Assembly (NCBI GenBank): GCA_031771865.1
Contig: JASISA010000009.1
Coordinates: 868,001 to 932,000, forward strand
Source of the DNA: Nothophaeocryptopus gaeumannii
Taxonomy: Eukaryota > Ascomycota > Dothideomycetes > Mycosphaerellales > Mycosphaerellaceae
DNA: 64,000 bases
Direction: 5' to 3'
Below the pieces are notes generated by a model that ran no database searches, was not told the origin of the DNA, and worked only from the letters and a program-made list of their open reading frames with translations. Within the stretch, counting starts at the first letter, position 1; the number at the start of each line of letters is the position of its first letter. Below, in pieces: positions 54,060-64,000 of the stretch. The translations under genes were made by a program, and so were the position numbers.

Positions 54060-56717
54060 ATGACCGAGACAGCAGCTTCTCCGCGATACACGCAACCGCA
54101 GCGACCTTCAACACACCCTCACGTGCACACCTCGCAGTCGAGACCGACCACGACTCCATCCTCGAATCCTGCAATGGCGCCGTTCCTGTCTCCACGCGTG
54201 ACGAGCCCGCACCGACGTCAAGCGCCCAAGACGCCCTCTCCAAATTACTTCGGCTTCCAAGCCGACGGATCGTCTTTCGTTAGCGATGCAAACCACTCAA
54301 AGAGCAATTGGAGTCCTCCATCTTCTGCAGTCCGATCAACTGCTGCAATATCTCCCAGCGTCATCCCGCTGGATCAAAGCCCGGAATATGAAGCTTTTAG
54401 ACGGCAATCGGACAAGGCTTTCAATCTAGGAGGTCTCAACAATTTCAAGATGAATCAGCCTCCCAGCTCTTCCTCCAATACTTCATCGCGGCCGGCACAT
54501 GGAAGGACGAGCAGTAAAGCTTCCGTCCACCAGCACTCAAATCCAAGCTCCACTCCAAAGGACATTCCAGTACATGCTCACAGGTCTGTGCTTGACCCTT
54601 CCACGTCAGATTTGTCAAGGTCACCGAAGCGAGTACTCAGCCCTGGATCAATTACAGAAAGCAAGCGTAAAGGCTCGCCACCAACCTATGAAGGTCTCCA
54701 GAACGATCGAGCTGCAACAGAATCGCCAAAGTCTGCAGGCCATGATTCCCAAATGCGTTTCAAACTTCCTCTAGACAACCTCACGGCATCGTATAATGCT
54801 ACGAAAGCCCGCGCCGAGACCATGCCTGTGACCACCACTGGTGACGAACAACTAATGGTGACCCCGCAACACGTTATGAGCCTCCTAGGATCACAAAATG
54901 AAGACATCCTGCTTCTGGACCTGCGAGTCCAAACACAATATGCAAGCTCACATACCTCCGGATCGCTGAACTTATGCATACCTACGACTCTCCTGAAGCG
55001 GCCGTCTTTCAATGTACAAAAGCTTGCTGACACCTTCAAAGATGAAGAGCAGCGTGCGCGATTTGAGAACTGGCGAAAGAGCAGCTACATCGTTGTGTAC
55101 GACGGTAGCTCCTCAGTGCTCAAAGATGCCACGATGTGTTTGAACACCATCAAGAAGTTTAGGGGAGAAGGCTACGATGGCACTCTCTATATCATCCGAG
55201 GTGGATTCCACGAATTCGCTAAGCGCTTCCCGAATCATGTCGAGAGCGGCTTTGATAATAGCAAACGTGGCGACGGCGTTCATAACGATGGACCTGCGAT
55301 TGCGCCTGCTGTGGGAGGCTGCCCTATGCCATCGACTGACAAGCCTGCGAACCCCTTCTTCGGCAACATTCGACAGAATATGGATCTGATAGGTGGCGTC
55401 GGGCAAATACCGATCAAGCATCCCTCACGAGAAACGAGCTCCGCCGAAGACGAATACCCCGAATGGATTAAGGATGCTTCGAGCGAAAAGGACCAAGGTA
55501 AGAAGGTCTCGAATAGGTTCGAGCAGATCGAGCGGAGGGAGAAGAAGCGCATGGAAGACGCACTCTCCGGCCAGGTGTCATATGGCACGCCACGCAAGGA
55601 GTATGCAGGCTCTGTACGTATCGCGGGACTAGAGAAGGGCAACAAGAATCGCTACAACAACATCTGGCCATTCGAGCATTCGCGAGTTCGATTACAAGGC
55701 GTACCCAAATCTGGTTGCGACTACTTCAATGCGAATCACATCAAGGCGTCCTGGAGCAACAAGCGATATATTAGCACACAAGCGCCAATCCCCGCCACCT
55801 TCAATGATTTCTGGAACGTAGTCTGGCAACAGGATGTACGTGTCATAGTCATGCTCACAGCAGAGAAGGAGGGCGCGCAAGTGAAGGCTCATAGCTACTG
55901 GGACGAGAGGCAGTACGGAGGCATTCATTTGGACTTCCTATCCGAAAAGCGAGCATCACTGGAGCCTTCCAGAATTAACAGGCACCAGAAGCGACCCTCA
56001 CACATGCAGCGTCATCCGACCCGATCATCGCACCCTGAAATTCCACTCGCACAAATCAACACTAAGGATGAGAAGGACGCTAAGAGCAACGAGCAACCCT
56101 ACGTCATCGTCCGCAAGTTCACCATCTCGCACGACCGCTTCCCATTTGAGCAGATGCGAGAGATCACACAATTGCAGTACTCAAGCTGGCCTGATTTTGG
56201 AGCGCCGGCGCATCCGGCGCACCTTTTGGGTCTCGTGGAGCAAACCAATGCCGTCAAACGCGTGACCGACCGCGTCAGTTCGAGCGAGCCAGAGGCACCT
56301 AACAAGCGCCCGATACTCGTACATTGCAGTGCGGGATGCGGACGAACCGGTACCTTCTGCACAGTCGACTCCGTCATCGACATGTTAAAACGCCAACGAT
56401 TATCTCGCGACTCCAGGCAGTGCACGCCGATGGACATCGACGAATCCCACTCCCGATCACCTCCTCGAGAACGCAAGAAAGAATCTGGTGGCTTCTTCAC
56501 TTCGCAATTCAATGATACCGACGAAACGATCGATGGCGCTTGGATCCACAGTGACGAGCGGGATTTGGTCGAGAAGACTGTGGAGGATTTCAGGCATCAG
56601 CGGTTGAGTATGGTGCAGAGTCTGAGGCAATATGTGCTTTGCTATGAGAGTGTGATGGAGTGGCTTGTGGAGCAGAGGGAAAAGGAGAAGGAGAGGGAGA
56701 GGGAGAGATGTCCATAG
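54060..56717 (+). CDS. rhodanese-PTP tyrosine phosphatase (Pyp1/Pyp2-like MAPK phosphatase)
   Basis: Intronless, 885 residues. A Ser/Pro-rich disordered N-terminus of about 270 residues is followed by a rhodanese/Cdc25-like domain (about 283-400: DILLLDLRVQTQYASSHTSG, SSYIVVYDGSS, TLYIIRGGFHEFAKRFP) that lacks an obvious catalytic Cys and probably docks a kinase. The classical PTP domain occupies about 520-875: NRYNNIWPFEHSRVRL, GCDYFNANHIKASW, KRYISTQAPIPATFNDFWNV, the WPDFG loop and the P-loop ILVHCSAGCGRTGTFCTVDS with nucleophile Cys756. The Q-loop region is VQSLRQYVLCYESVMEW. In fission yeast, Pyp1 and Pyp2 have this architecture and dephosphorylate the Sty1 stress MAPK. The C-terminus is a charged Glu/Arg/Lys run. 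A single ATG after a CT/CA-rich leader defines the start. Confidence 0.93.
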   Translation: MTETAASPRYTQPQRPSTHPHVHTSQSRPTTTPSSNPAMAPFLSPRVTSPHRRQAPKTPSPNYFGFQADGSSFVSDANHSKSNWSPPSSAVRSTAAISPSVIPLDQSPEYEAFRRQSDKAFNLGGLNNFKMNQPPSSSSNTSSRPAHGRTSSKASVHQHSNPSSTPKDIPVHAHRSVLDPSTSDLSRSPKRVLSPGSITESKRKGSPPTYEGLQNDRAATESPKSAGHDSQMRFKLPLDNLTASYNATKARAETMPVTTTGDEQLMVTPQHVMSLLGSQNEDILLLDLRVQTQYASSHTSGSLNLCIPTTLLKRPSFNVQKLADTFKDEEQRARFENWRKSSYIVVYDGSSSVLKDATMCLNTIKKFRGEGYDGTLYIIRGGFHEFAKRFPNHVESGFDNSKRGDGVHNDGPAIAPAVGGCPMPSTDKPANPFFGNIRQNMDLIGGVGQIPIKHPSRETSSAEDEYPEWIKDASSEKDQGKKVSNRFEQIERREKKRMEDALSGQVSYGTPRKEYAGSVRIAGLEKGNKNRYNNIWPFEHSRVRLQGVPKSGCDYFNANHIKASWSNKRYISTQAPIPATFNDFWNVVWQQDVRVIVMLTAEKEGAQVKAHSYWDERQYGGIHLDFLSEKRASLEPSRINRHQKRPSHMQRHPTRSSHPEIPLAQINTKDEKDAKSNEQPYVIVRKFTISHDRFPFEQMREITQLQYSSWPDFGAPAHPAHLLGLVEQTNAVKRVTDRVSSSEPEAPNKRPILVHCSAGCGRTGTFCTVDSVIDMLKRQRLSRDSRQCTPMDIDESHSRSPPRERKKESGGFFTSQFNDTDETIDGAWIHSDERDLVEKTVEDFRHQRLSMVQSLRQYVLCYESVMEWLVEQREKEKERERERCP

Positions 56718-58360
56718 AAGAGACAACAAGAGGCTAGAAGGGCTGCTGAGGTGATTATTGATATTTGTTTCCCACGAAGCGGATGGCGTTTTGGTGAGGA
56801 AGAGGGGGTGCATTCAACTCATTGAGGACCGCATTGAGGTGGTTCGGCGACGCATGATGGGTGTTCCTTTGGCGTCGAGAATTCAGATCGGTGGATTACG
56901 TTCATCTGTCTGTTTGTCTGGTCAGGCAGCGAAGAGATCATGTTAAGGTAGGGAGGCGTTTCGCCTTTTCAAGCCTTGTAAACCTAGACATCCGGTACCT
57001 TATTCGTCACGAGATGCATAGCGTGGCTTGCTTACCCTACTTTTCAATTTCTAAAGTTAACCGCGAGATCCTCGTCGGCGCCAGCTTTTGGAGAAAAGGA
57101 TCGATTCACGACGGTCCTGTCGGTTTGACGTTGCGTTGTCGTCGTCGTCGTCGTCTGACCATTGTGGAATGACACCGCTCTCGAGCTTCAGCGTTTCTCG
57201 GAGGTCAAGTGATTTGCGGGCAGCACGACGTCTCAATCAGCCATTGAGGAAAAATCCAACTTCTTCATGTATGAGTGTTGTCGTCTCCGTTGCTCGTGAT
57301 ATGCGTGCGTGTCTGAGTGTGACGTGAGGATTTCGTTGTAGGTGTTTTTAAGTCCAAGAATAATATGGCGAGAGGATGTGATTATGAACGATTGCTCTCA
57401 TTTGCTGGATGGAATGTTCAGAAAGAAGGAGAAGAAGACGGTTTTGGGATCGGTATATTCCTCAGATCAGTGTTCAACGTCGAGAGTGGCTTGAATGGTG
57501 GGGGTGTTTTCGAAGCTTGGTTTTGTACGAATGTCCTGTTGGAAATTATATGGCGATTGTGATGTCTATAGCTTGGGGCAGCGAATTTGAAAAAGAAAAT
57601 AATAGGAGCGTTCGGGATTGTTTGCAACTCATGTACCTCAACGTTGAACGGCTTGCACATTCCTGGATGTTGGGAGGTTGTCGTTTGGTGAGTGAAAAGA
57701 GTACAGACTCGGCATTGGCTGTTCACGTTCCAAGATGTCCCCTGACAAGAAATAAAGGTCTTTACGGGACTCACCAAGGTCATTCGGCTGATAACGGCAT
57801 ACCAAAACCCTTCACAAAAAGCGTCTGCCCTAACAAGCTCAGTCAAAGGAGGTGAGTTTCAAATTGCTGACCAAGTCGTGTTTCTCGCAGAAGTTGAGTG
57901 TGGCTTTCGTGGACTTATATGACACAGGAACAAACCACACAATCGAGGCACCACATATGTGGTTGAAACAGAAGATCGTTCAGAAACTGCATCGCTATCC
58001 CGAGGCTCTGCGAGCCAGCTCCCAGACTTCCCAATGCGGAGCATGTCTCGCAAGGAGCTGCCTTTCTCGCTCACCCTCGAGCTCATCCATTGGCCAATAC
58101 TGCAGCAAGCTTGATGTGCTGGTAGTAGAAGTGCCTGCTGTGAACGACCTCATCTACTCCGCTCGTGGGAATTTATAGGCGAAGGACAGGCAGCATTGCG
58201 CCCTATGTACAGTCAGCATGTCTATGTGACGGCAAAGGTAACGTACAAAAGAAAGTAGAAGAAGCCAGAAGTCGAGCCAAGGTAAAAAGACTCGAAACTG
58301 CCATTTCATCAGCATCAATCCAGCTCCAGCCAAGAGGAACGACATCACTCAAAAGCAACA
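56718..58360. other. intergenic region
   Basis: Phosphatase 3' UTR and PEPM upstream region. Includes GTCGTCGTCGTCGTCGTC-like runs near 57138. Frames at 57409-57855 and 57852-58178 overlap opposite-strand frames and carry no motif. No gene supported. Confidence 0.4.
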
Positions 58361-59143
58361 ATGGCCTTCTCCCACCGCAACGCCCTAGCAAAACAACTCC
58401 GTGCCCTCCACATCCCCAGCTCCCCAATCCTCCTAACAAATGTTTACGATGCCGCAACAGCAAAAGCAATCGTATCCAACCCCTCCACAAAAGCAGTAGC
58501 AACAGCATCCTACGCCATAGCCGAAGTAGCCGGAGTTCCTGACGCTCAATTAACCCTCGAAGAAAACCTCTCCGCCATTCGCCGCATAGCCAAAGTCACA
58601 GATGCCGCAAATCTTCCATTGACAGTGGATCTGCAAGATGGATATCCTGACATTGCGGCTAATATCAGAAAAGCGATTGAAGCCGGGGCGGTAGGGGCGA
58701 ATATCGAAGATGAAGATCATGCGACCGAAAAGCTCCGCTCGCTGGACGACGCTAGCAATCGAATCAAGCTGGCAGTATCCGCAGCTCGCGAAGCCGGCGT
58801 CCCGGATTTCTGCGTAAACGCGCGCACCGACGTCGTGGCCAAAGGCGGTTCCGTCTCCGAAGCCATTGACCGCGGAAAAGCATTCCTCGCCGCAGGCGCA
58901 CTTACCGTGTATATCTGGGGCGGTCCGAAGGGACGGGGTTTGAGGGATTCCGAGGTGGAGGAGCTGGTAGAGGGACTGGGTGGGATGATAAACGTCAAGA
59001 TGAATTTGCGGGAGGGGCAGTTGAATGCGAAAGAGATTGCGGGGTTGGGGGTCGCGAGGATTAGTATTGGGCCGGAGTTGTACTGGAAGGCTATGCAGGG
59101 GATGAATAGGGCGGCTGAAGAGTTGCTGGAGGGGACGAAGTAG
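58361..59143 (+). CDS. isocitrate lyase / PEP mutase family enzyme
   Basis: Intronless, 260 residues, no targeting signal. The alpha/beta-barrel features of the PEPM/ICL superfamily are in order: ILLTNVYDAATAKAIVS at the start, AVATASYAIAEVAGVPD, the metal and phosphate site PLTVDLQDGYPDIAANIRKA, AGAVGANIEDEDHA, PDFCVNARTDVVAKGG and ARISIGPELYWKAM. It lacks the KKCGH catalytic Cys loop of true isocitrate lyase and is about half its length, matching the short bacterial/fungal oxaloacetate decarboxylase or 2-methylisocitrate lyase-like subgroup. The probable reaction is C-C or P-C bond cleavage on a small carboxylate, Mg-dependent; the substrate cannot be assigned. Tail to tail with the DUF1295 gene, 171 bp apart. 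Confidence 0.9.
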   Translation: MAFSHRNALAKQLRALHIPSSPILLTNVYDAATAKAIVSNPSTKAVATASYAIAEVAGVPDAQLTLEENLSAIRRIAKVTDAANLPLTVDLQDGYPDIAANIRKAIEAGAVGANIEDEDHATEKLRSLDDASNRIKLAVSAAREAGVPDFCVNARTDVVAKGGSVSEAIDRGKAFLAAGALTVYIWGGPKGRGLRDSEVEELVEGLGGMINVKMNLREGQLNAKEIAGLGVARISIGPELYWKAMQGMNRAAEELLEGTK

Positions 59144-59314
59144 GAAGTGCAGAGCTTCAGTGAGAGCAAGGAGGAAGTGTGTTGTAGGCCTGAGCCAGAA
59201 ATTGTTCTGTGGTCGATTTTAGCTCGGTATCTAGAGAGAGGGTTCGTCTCTACTTGTACAATCCACATCGATCGGATCCTGATCCGTCCTCTGTTGTGTA
59301 TGTTCTAGTCGCTA

Positions 59315-60451
59315 TTAGTTCAGAGCAGCCAATGTTTCGCCAACGACAGGATTGATGGGGTTAGCGGCTGTAACGGCTTGGGTGATTCTGTTTTCGTAAA
59401 AGAACTCCAGAGCGGCACCAGTAGCACCAATGCCAGCGATGATCCAAGTCCACGGGTTTGCAACCTCGAAGATGCTGGGCCAGAATGCGTATTTCTGAAG
59501 TTGATACAATTCGAATTGTGCGTGCTTCGTCTTGTCTTCAGCTGCGTATCGCTTTGCTTGCGACGCTTCGTTTTCTCTATCGCCACCAATCTGTCGTAGG
59601 AAGAAGTAGTTGGCCACGGGTCCGAGTACTTGAGTGACGTCGAAAAGCTGAGATCCATAGCACCATAGTGGGAATGCGATGTGGCAAAATGCATATCCGA
59701 GGTAGTTGGGATGGCGCACAATGCTCCAAACGCCGCTTCTGAGCAGCTCGCCATGCTCTTTGCCTTGCTTCCGGTCTTCAATCTCACGCTTCTTGTGCGT
59801 ATCAATCTGCCAATCCGCAAGGGTCTCAAGGGCCAAACCAGCAGTAAAGAGTCCAGCGGCAGTCGAACGAATCGTTGGGGCCCATTCTGCAGATGCGCCA
59901 GTAAATCCAGTCAAAAGGTCCGCTCGAAATGGCAAAGTGAATGGGATCGAGATGAGTGTTTGGAACACCGCTTCAAGACCAAAAAGCAGCGAAGCCTCGT
60001 TCCAGAAGTTGGGATCGTACTTGACAGTCTTATATCTGGGATCGTCTTTGCCGCGTCGAAGGCAGCGGCTGATAACCCGGTATGTCAACCTGCCGCTCCA
60101 CGCGGTCACAGCTCCTAGAAGAAATCTTTGTGAATAGCTCAGACTTCCAATGACTTCGGATACAGGAGCGCGAGGACCAGAGAGAGTATGTCGGCCGACA
60201 GCTGTCCACCAAGCGTTTGTGAGCATTCCAGTTGCCCACAGCCAGTCCTTGAGGTCGACTCGGTTCGTTGCCCGTGCAAGACCATACGCGATGAGGCTGA
60301 GCCCTCCATGAAGGCTCAGCGAAGGTAGAACTGACTGCTGAAGAATAGAAACTGCTCCCAGAGGTTGGCGTATGATTCCCAATGGATCTTGGTCACGTAA
60401 TGCCAAGTCCACGGTCGGCATGTCCGACATGGCGGAAGCGGCGGCGGCCAT
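59315..60451 (-). CDS. DUF1295 (steroid 5-alpha-reductase-like) membrane protein
   Basis: Intronless, 378 residues. Hydrophobic helices include LPSLSLHGGLSLIAYGLARA, LFGLEAVFQTLISIPFTLPF, CHIAFPLWCYGSQLFDV and the last, WTWIIAGIGATGAALEF. The family signature RSGVWSIVRHPNYLGYAFCH lies at about 240-262, next to a charged loop (ETLADWQIDTHKKREIEDRK). DUF1295 proteins share this C-terminal region with steroid 5-alpha-reductases and isoprenylcysteine methyltransferase-type enzymes; where tested they are NADPH-dependent reductases of lipids in the ER or mitochondrial membrane. The ATG at 60451 is followed by an Ala-rich start; a second Met at residue 8 is possible. Confidence 0.87.
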   Translation of the reverse strand: MAAAASAMSDMPTVDLALRDQDPLGIIRQPLGAVSILQQSVLPSLSLHGGLSLIAYGLARATNRVDLKDWLWATGMLTNAWWTAVGRHTLSGPRAPVSEVIGSLSYSQRFLLGAVTAWSGRLTYRVISRCLRRGKDDPRYKTVKYDPNFWNEASLLFGLEAVFQTLISIPFTLPFRADLLTGFTGASAEWAPTIRSTAAGLFTAGLALETLADWQIDTHKKREIEDRKQGKEHGELLRSGVWSIVRHPNYLGYAFCHIAFPLWCYGSQLFDVTQVLGPVANYFFLRQIGGDRENEASQAKRYAAEDKTKHAQFELYQLQKYAFWPSIFEVANPWTWIIAGIGATGAALEFFYENRITQAVTAANPINPVVGETLAALN

Positions 60452-61888
60452 ATGGAGTCCTGGCGGTGTTGGGAAAGTTGTTCAGAAGCGCGTCTTGTCG
60501 CAGAAGATATATGAGCCCTGAGGCCGTCGTCGCCATGAAGTCATAAAGATGGGACAACCGAAGCTCTTCCGTAACATGCTTGCATCTGAGGTCGCGCAAA
60601 GCGCGTCGGCGTCGCGACCTCATCTCTCACTTCCACATTCACGTCACCTTACTTGCCGATATGTGGACGGCGTAGCATATTGACAGCAAGCTGGCCAAAG
60701 ACTCACTTCCGGGAGGCGAAGTTGTTATGTCTCAGTGCCATCAGAGCGGTGTTCATCATGGCAGGCGGTATGCGCTGGCATCACAAAGCAGCAATAGCTA
60801 TAAGCAGGCAATGCATGGGCCTTACCTTCCTAAGACATAAGATATGCCAATAGAGCTGCTCCTGGAAAGTTGAGCTTTGCATCACGTTTATCCGGGGCCT
60901 GTTGTCTATGCGGTACCGATTCATCCATTCTCGTCAGGGACCGCAGAAACGCTTGTCACTCAGGTTTCGAGACTTTCCGCATTTTCCTTGCGATCCACGC
61001 ATCTCGAAACGCCTCTACGACTCTACGAGAAAGCACCTGCTGTTGGAAGCAACCACGAGATTCGAAGGGGTCTTTCAAAGCGCTAGGAGGAGACCTCCAA
61101 CCTTGGTATCGCTATTAGAGTCCCCTTCTACGCTGTCCCAAGCGTTCTTCGTTTCGCGATGAATATGTATACTACATCAAATCGCGAAAACTTGCCGACT
61201 TCTAACTAATAGGCTTTAGACGGCTTATATAGTAGTAAGAAGCTGCTAGATACCGGACCACTACTGCCGACCACCGGGGATCCTTCCTCTGGCTTCTTCC
61301 TCAGAAGTCTTATTATCCTCTCGCCTCGACATACACGCCTTCAAGGAGTACGTATATAGTCCTGTATACCATCTCTTCTGGTTCGGCCAACACCAAGCCT
61401 GCGGGGTTTCGCTTCTGGCCTGATCGATGGTCGCCGGTACATTCGGGTCACGCGCCGTCCAAGTCTGTTTGCTGAACCTTTAACTACAAGGACCGGCTCT
61501 ACCAAGCATCTAGCTCTTCGCTTGCGTCAAGAACAATGCACTCTTCACCGCAATGCCGTTTGCATGTGGCTGCTCGTGGCCAGCGTCGTGTGGAATGCGC
61601 GCTTCACGGGCTGGAACTTCCGTGTCTTTGTGACAAGAGCTGACGCAGCTTGTGAATACGCTGGCACCTGCAGACCATGTGCCTGCGAACATTCACATAC
61701 GAACGCTGCACGCCTGGCCCGAGCGTTCCGCCCGCGCACCGAATAAATATTCATCTTTGGACTTGTGAAGTACTTCGGAACATCAACAACCAACATCGAC
61801 ATCCACCAGCACAAAGCCCCATACCATACCCCATACCATACCCCATACCACTACCGATCAAGACTAGACCACTGCCAAGCATTCCGCG
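60452..61888. other. intergenic region with old repeat DNA
   Basis: 1.4 kb upstream of both the DUF1295 and SDR genes. From about 61150 to 61500 composition changes to TA-rich stretches, and a frame with several stops (VYHLFWFGQHQACGVSL) resembles transposon debris. No intact gene. Confidence 0.4.
61817..61852 (+). repeat. CCATACCCCATA microsatellite in SDR 5' leader
   Basis: About three copies of a CCCCATACCATA unit ending 36 bp before the SDR ATG. Confidence 0.75.
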
Positions 61889-63159
61889 ATGCTCTCTCCA
61901 CGTGCTCTCAAGGTTTCGCGCCTTGCGCTCCGCTCCCCATCATTGGCTACGATTCGAAGCAAGTTCGCCCTTCGCAAATCCTCTACCAACTCCAATGTGC
62001 CTACCGCTGGCACCACCTCGCCATCGAAGAAGACCTTCACCACCAAGTCGACCGCCGCCGCCGCCGCGACGCACATCGTCCCCGACGACAAGAGCGAAAT
62101 CGTGCTGAAGGGCGATGGCGTTCTCCACGGCAGTGCATCAGCCTCTAAGATCATCGAGCTTTTCGACGTAAGTACTCACATGCTTAGACACATCCTAGCA
62201 CAAGCTAACATTTCTCAGATCTCCGGTCGAGTCATCATTGTGACGGGTGGCGGTAGTGGCCTTTGCAAGGACCTCTCTGGAGATCTCGCCAAGTGTGGCG
62301 CCCACGGTATGTGGTCAGAGGTTTCAGCAGGTCTCGAGTCCCGCGCTAACATTCTTCAGTCTACTCCTTCGACAAGCGTGACACGCCCGAGAAAGAGTGG
62401 TTCGAATACCAGGAGGAGGTCAAGAAGGTTGGACGAGGTAGCATGTCCTTTGTCAATGTCGACGTTAGCAATGTCGACCAGGTCAACTCCGCCGTGGCCG
62501 AAATTGCCGCTCGTCACGGCCGCATGGACGGCGCTGTCCTTGGCGCTGCTATCCAGAAGACGGTTCCCGCGATGGACTATCCCGCCGATGAGATGACCAA
62601 GGTATGATCACATGCTGAAGCACTACAATCTGTTACATTCACTGATACATTAGCAGATGATGGAGGTGAACTTCAAGGGCGTCTTCCTCTCCGCACAGGC
62701 CGTCGCGAAGCAGGCGAAGCAATTCGGCTCTCCTGCGTCCATCGTCCCGATCTCCTCCATGAGCGGTCTCATTGCCAATAAGGGCCTCAAGTGCGCCGTG
62801 TATAACTCCTCGAAGGCGGCTGTGACTCAATTGACTCGCAACCTCGCGATGGAGTGGGCCCAGGAGATTGATGGCCAGCCCATCCGAGTCAACGCCGTCT
62901 GCCCTGGCAACATCCTTACCCCGATGCTGCTGCAGAACTTCGCTGACGATCCGACGCTCCGCCCAATCATGGAGTCGAACAACATGTTCGGCCGCATTGC
63001 CGAGACCAAGGAGTTCACTGGCATCGTCGTCTACCTGCTGTCGAACGCCTCGACCTTTACCACGGGTCAGTCGTTCTACGTTGACGGTATGTTCTATCCT
63101 ATTCCATCACCTCCTCTCTCCCGACTGACTTCATCACAGCTGGCTACACTGCCATGTAG
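61889..63159 (+). CDS. short-chain dehydrogenase/reductase with N-terminal presequence
   Basis: Five exons (61889-62167, 62219-62306, 62360-62601, 62657-63086, 63140-63159) with four 51-55 nt introns give 352 residues. The first 60 residues are Ser/Arg/Lys/Ala-rich without acidic residues (MLSPRALKVSRLALRSPSLA), a likely mitochondrial presequence. The Rossmann motif is VIIVTGGGSGLCKDLSGDLA, with the third Gly of TGxxxGxG replaced by Cys. The Asn of the catalytic tetrad lies in MMEVNFKGVFLSAQAVA, the Ser in IVPISSMSGLIANKG and the YxxxK in CAVYNSSKAAVTQLTRNLAM. PIRVNAVCPGNILTPML follows. These features match the sorbose reductase/D-arabinitol dehydrogenase-like SDR group, which interconverts sugars and polyols with NADP(H). 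The final exon encodes only AGYTAM and the stop, a common pattern in these fungal genes. Confidence 0.9.
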
Positions 63160-63366
63160 GCTCCCAACGGAGACTACCCTACACCATGCACCTTCTTTGC
63201 GATACCACCACGAGGCATTTTGATTTGAGCGAATAAGATACCCATCAGCGAGGCGTTTTGCAACGGGTTTCACAGGAAAACGGGATCAGGATGACTGCAT
63301 TTCCGGGCGCTGGGCTTTCTTTTGATAAGCGTACAGCTTCTAAGAGCATTCTGCGAGTACATTTGG

Positions 63367-64000
63367 CACAGCATCACACGAATGAAAAGCGATGAATCAC
63401 ATTCCTGAGTCAAGTCTCACAAACACATTTGCTGATGTTTTAAGATCCTCACAGGCCATCTTTGAACATCTCTGACTTGGAGGTTACCAAGCTAAACGCG
63501 CAGGCTCGCGAGCACTAGGTCATCGAGCAGGCAGTGAGAGCGAGAGAAGGTGGCATCTGGCACGGCATGACATGAACAAAAAGCGATGAATCGCATACCT
63601 GGGCCAAGTCTCACAAACACTTTAGCTGATCTTTTAATTTCATCACAGGTCTACTTCCTAGATCTCTGAATCGGAGATACCAAGCCAGGGGCTGCTGGAA
63701 GATCTTGGATTGAGGGATGGTGAGAGAAGGTTGATATTCCAGCCAGGTCTTAGAAGATTATGACTCTTCGCTGACACTGTCCCAGACCCTCCGGACCACG
63801 ATCTCCAGATCAGAAATTCCAGCCTGAGCGCGTACCCTCACGACCGCTAGGTCTTTGAGACAGTATGGAGAAAGAGAAAAGGCGGCATTTAGACAGGATT
63901 TCACGAGGTAACATCTCGTCGCTGAAATAGTGCCAGACGTCCAAGATGAGATCTTTAATTTGGGAAGACCAACCTGAGCGCATATATATACTCGCAGCCG
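63367..64000. repeat. degenerate about 194-bp tandem repeats
   Basis: GATGAATCACATTCCTGAGT then CAAGTCTCACAAACAC (from 63391) recurs as GATGAATCGCATACCTGGGC then CAAGTCTCACAAACAC (from 63585). GAGCACTAGGTCATCGAG and GACCGCTAGGTCTTTGAG also recur (about 63509 and 63843), pointing to a third, more decayed unit that runs towards the window edge. Non-coding. Confidence 0.65.

Noticed and set aside
1..64000. CRISPR arrays, bacterial operons, rRNA genes
   Set aside because: None seen; gene structure is fungal throughout, and the repeats found are tandem or transposon-associated.

Overview
The window is nuclear DNA of a filamentous ascomycete (Pezizomycotina), most likely a dothideomycete. The evidence is gene content and gene structure: a CFEM receptor, a HET-S-like HeLo protein with an amyloid tail, ARP9, a fungal F-box-like relic, a DUF2235 hydrolase and an SFH5 lipid-transfer protein. 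Genes carry short spliceosomal introns (about 48-72 nt, GT..AG, CTAAC-like branch sites 10-11 nt before the acceptor). Class level is inference; no rDNA or mitochondrial sequence is present to settle it.

Layout. 1-610: 3' part of an SFH5-like gene (minus). 1109-5913: a 4.8-kb DNA transposon with 38-bp terminal inverted repeats, a GTGT target duplication, a broken DDE/integrase-type transposase, a long accessory ORF with several stop codons, a zinc-knuckle/coiled-coil gene, and a dispersed ACTCG repeat that also forms its 3' splice sites. 6319-9788: two unrecognised, probably nuclear genes. 10697-10840: a tRNA-Thr(AGU). 12.0-19.5 kb: a gene relic, a HAD hydrolase, a SLC35/TPT-type transporter, a HET-S-like protein and a secreted tyrosinase. 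19836-27450: one very large CFEM-7TM receptor (2517 residues). 30.1-39.9 kb: methyltransferase, secreted intradiol dioxygenase, secreted kelch protein, small unknown gene, ARP9, DUF2235 hydrolase and a broken F-box-like gene. 40-43 kb: repeats and eroded DNA. 42920-44712: membrane RING-H2 ubiquitin ligase. 44.7-50 kb: mostly non-coding, with a gene relic, a tandem repeat and a second tRNA gene, tRNA-Thr(CGU). 50-63 kb: cytochrome P450, a rhodanese-PTP phosphatase, a PEP mutase/ICL-family enzyme, a DUF1295 membrane protein and a five-exon SDR. 63.4-64 kb: degenerate tandem repeats.

The main discovery candidate is the pair of tRNA-Thr genes. Each has an ordinary short anticodon-loop intron plus a second insertion of 50 or 54 nt that looks exactly like a spliceosomal mRNA intron (GTAAAT/GTAAGT donor, CTAAC/GCTAAT branch site 11 nt before the acceptor, TAG acceptor). 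One lies in the D-loop and splits the A box; the other lies in the T-loop and splits the B box. Removing each insertion at its GT-AG borders leaves a 72-nt tRNA with essentially perfect cloverleaf pairing. These are the only two tRNA genes I recognised, and both carry such an insertion, which suggests spliceosomal introns have entered Pol III tRNA genes in this lineage.

No large biosynthetic cluster is evident. The P450, SDR, tyrosinase, intradiol dioxygenase and methyltransferase are scattered and not obviously co-regulated.
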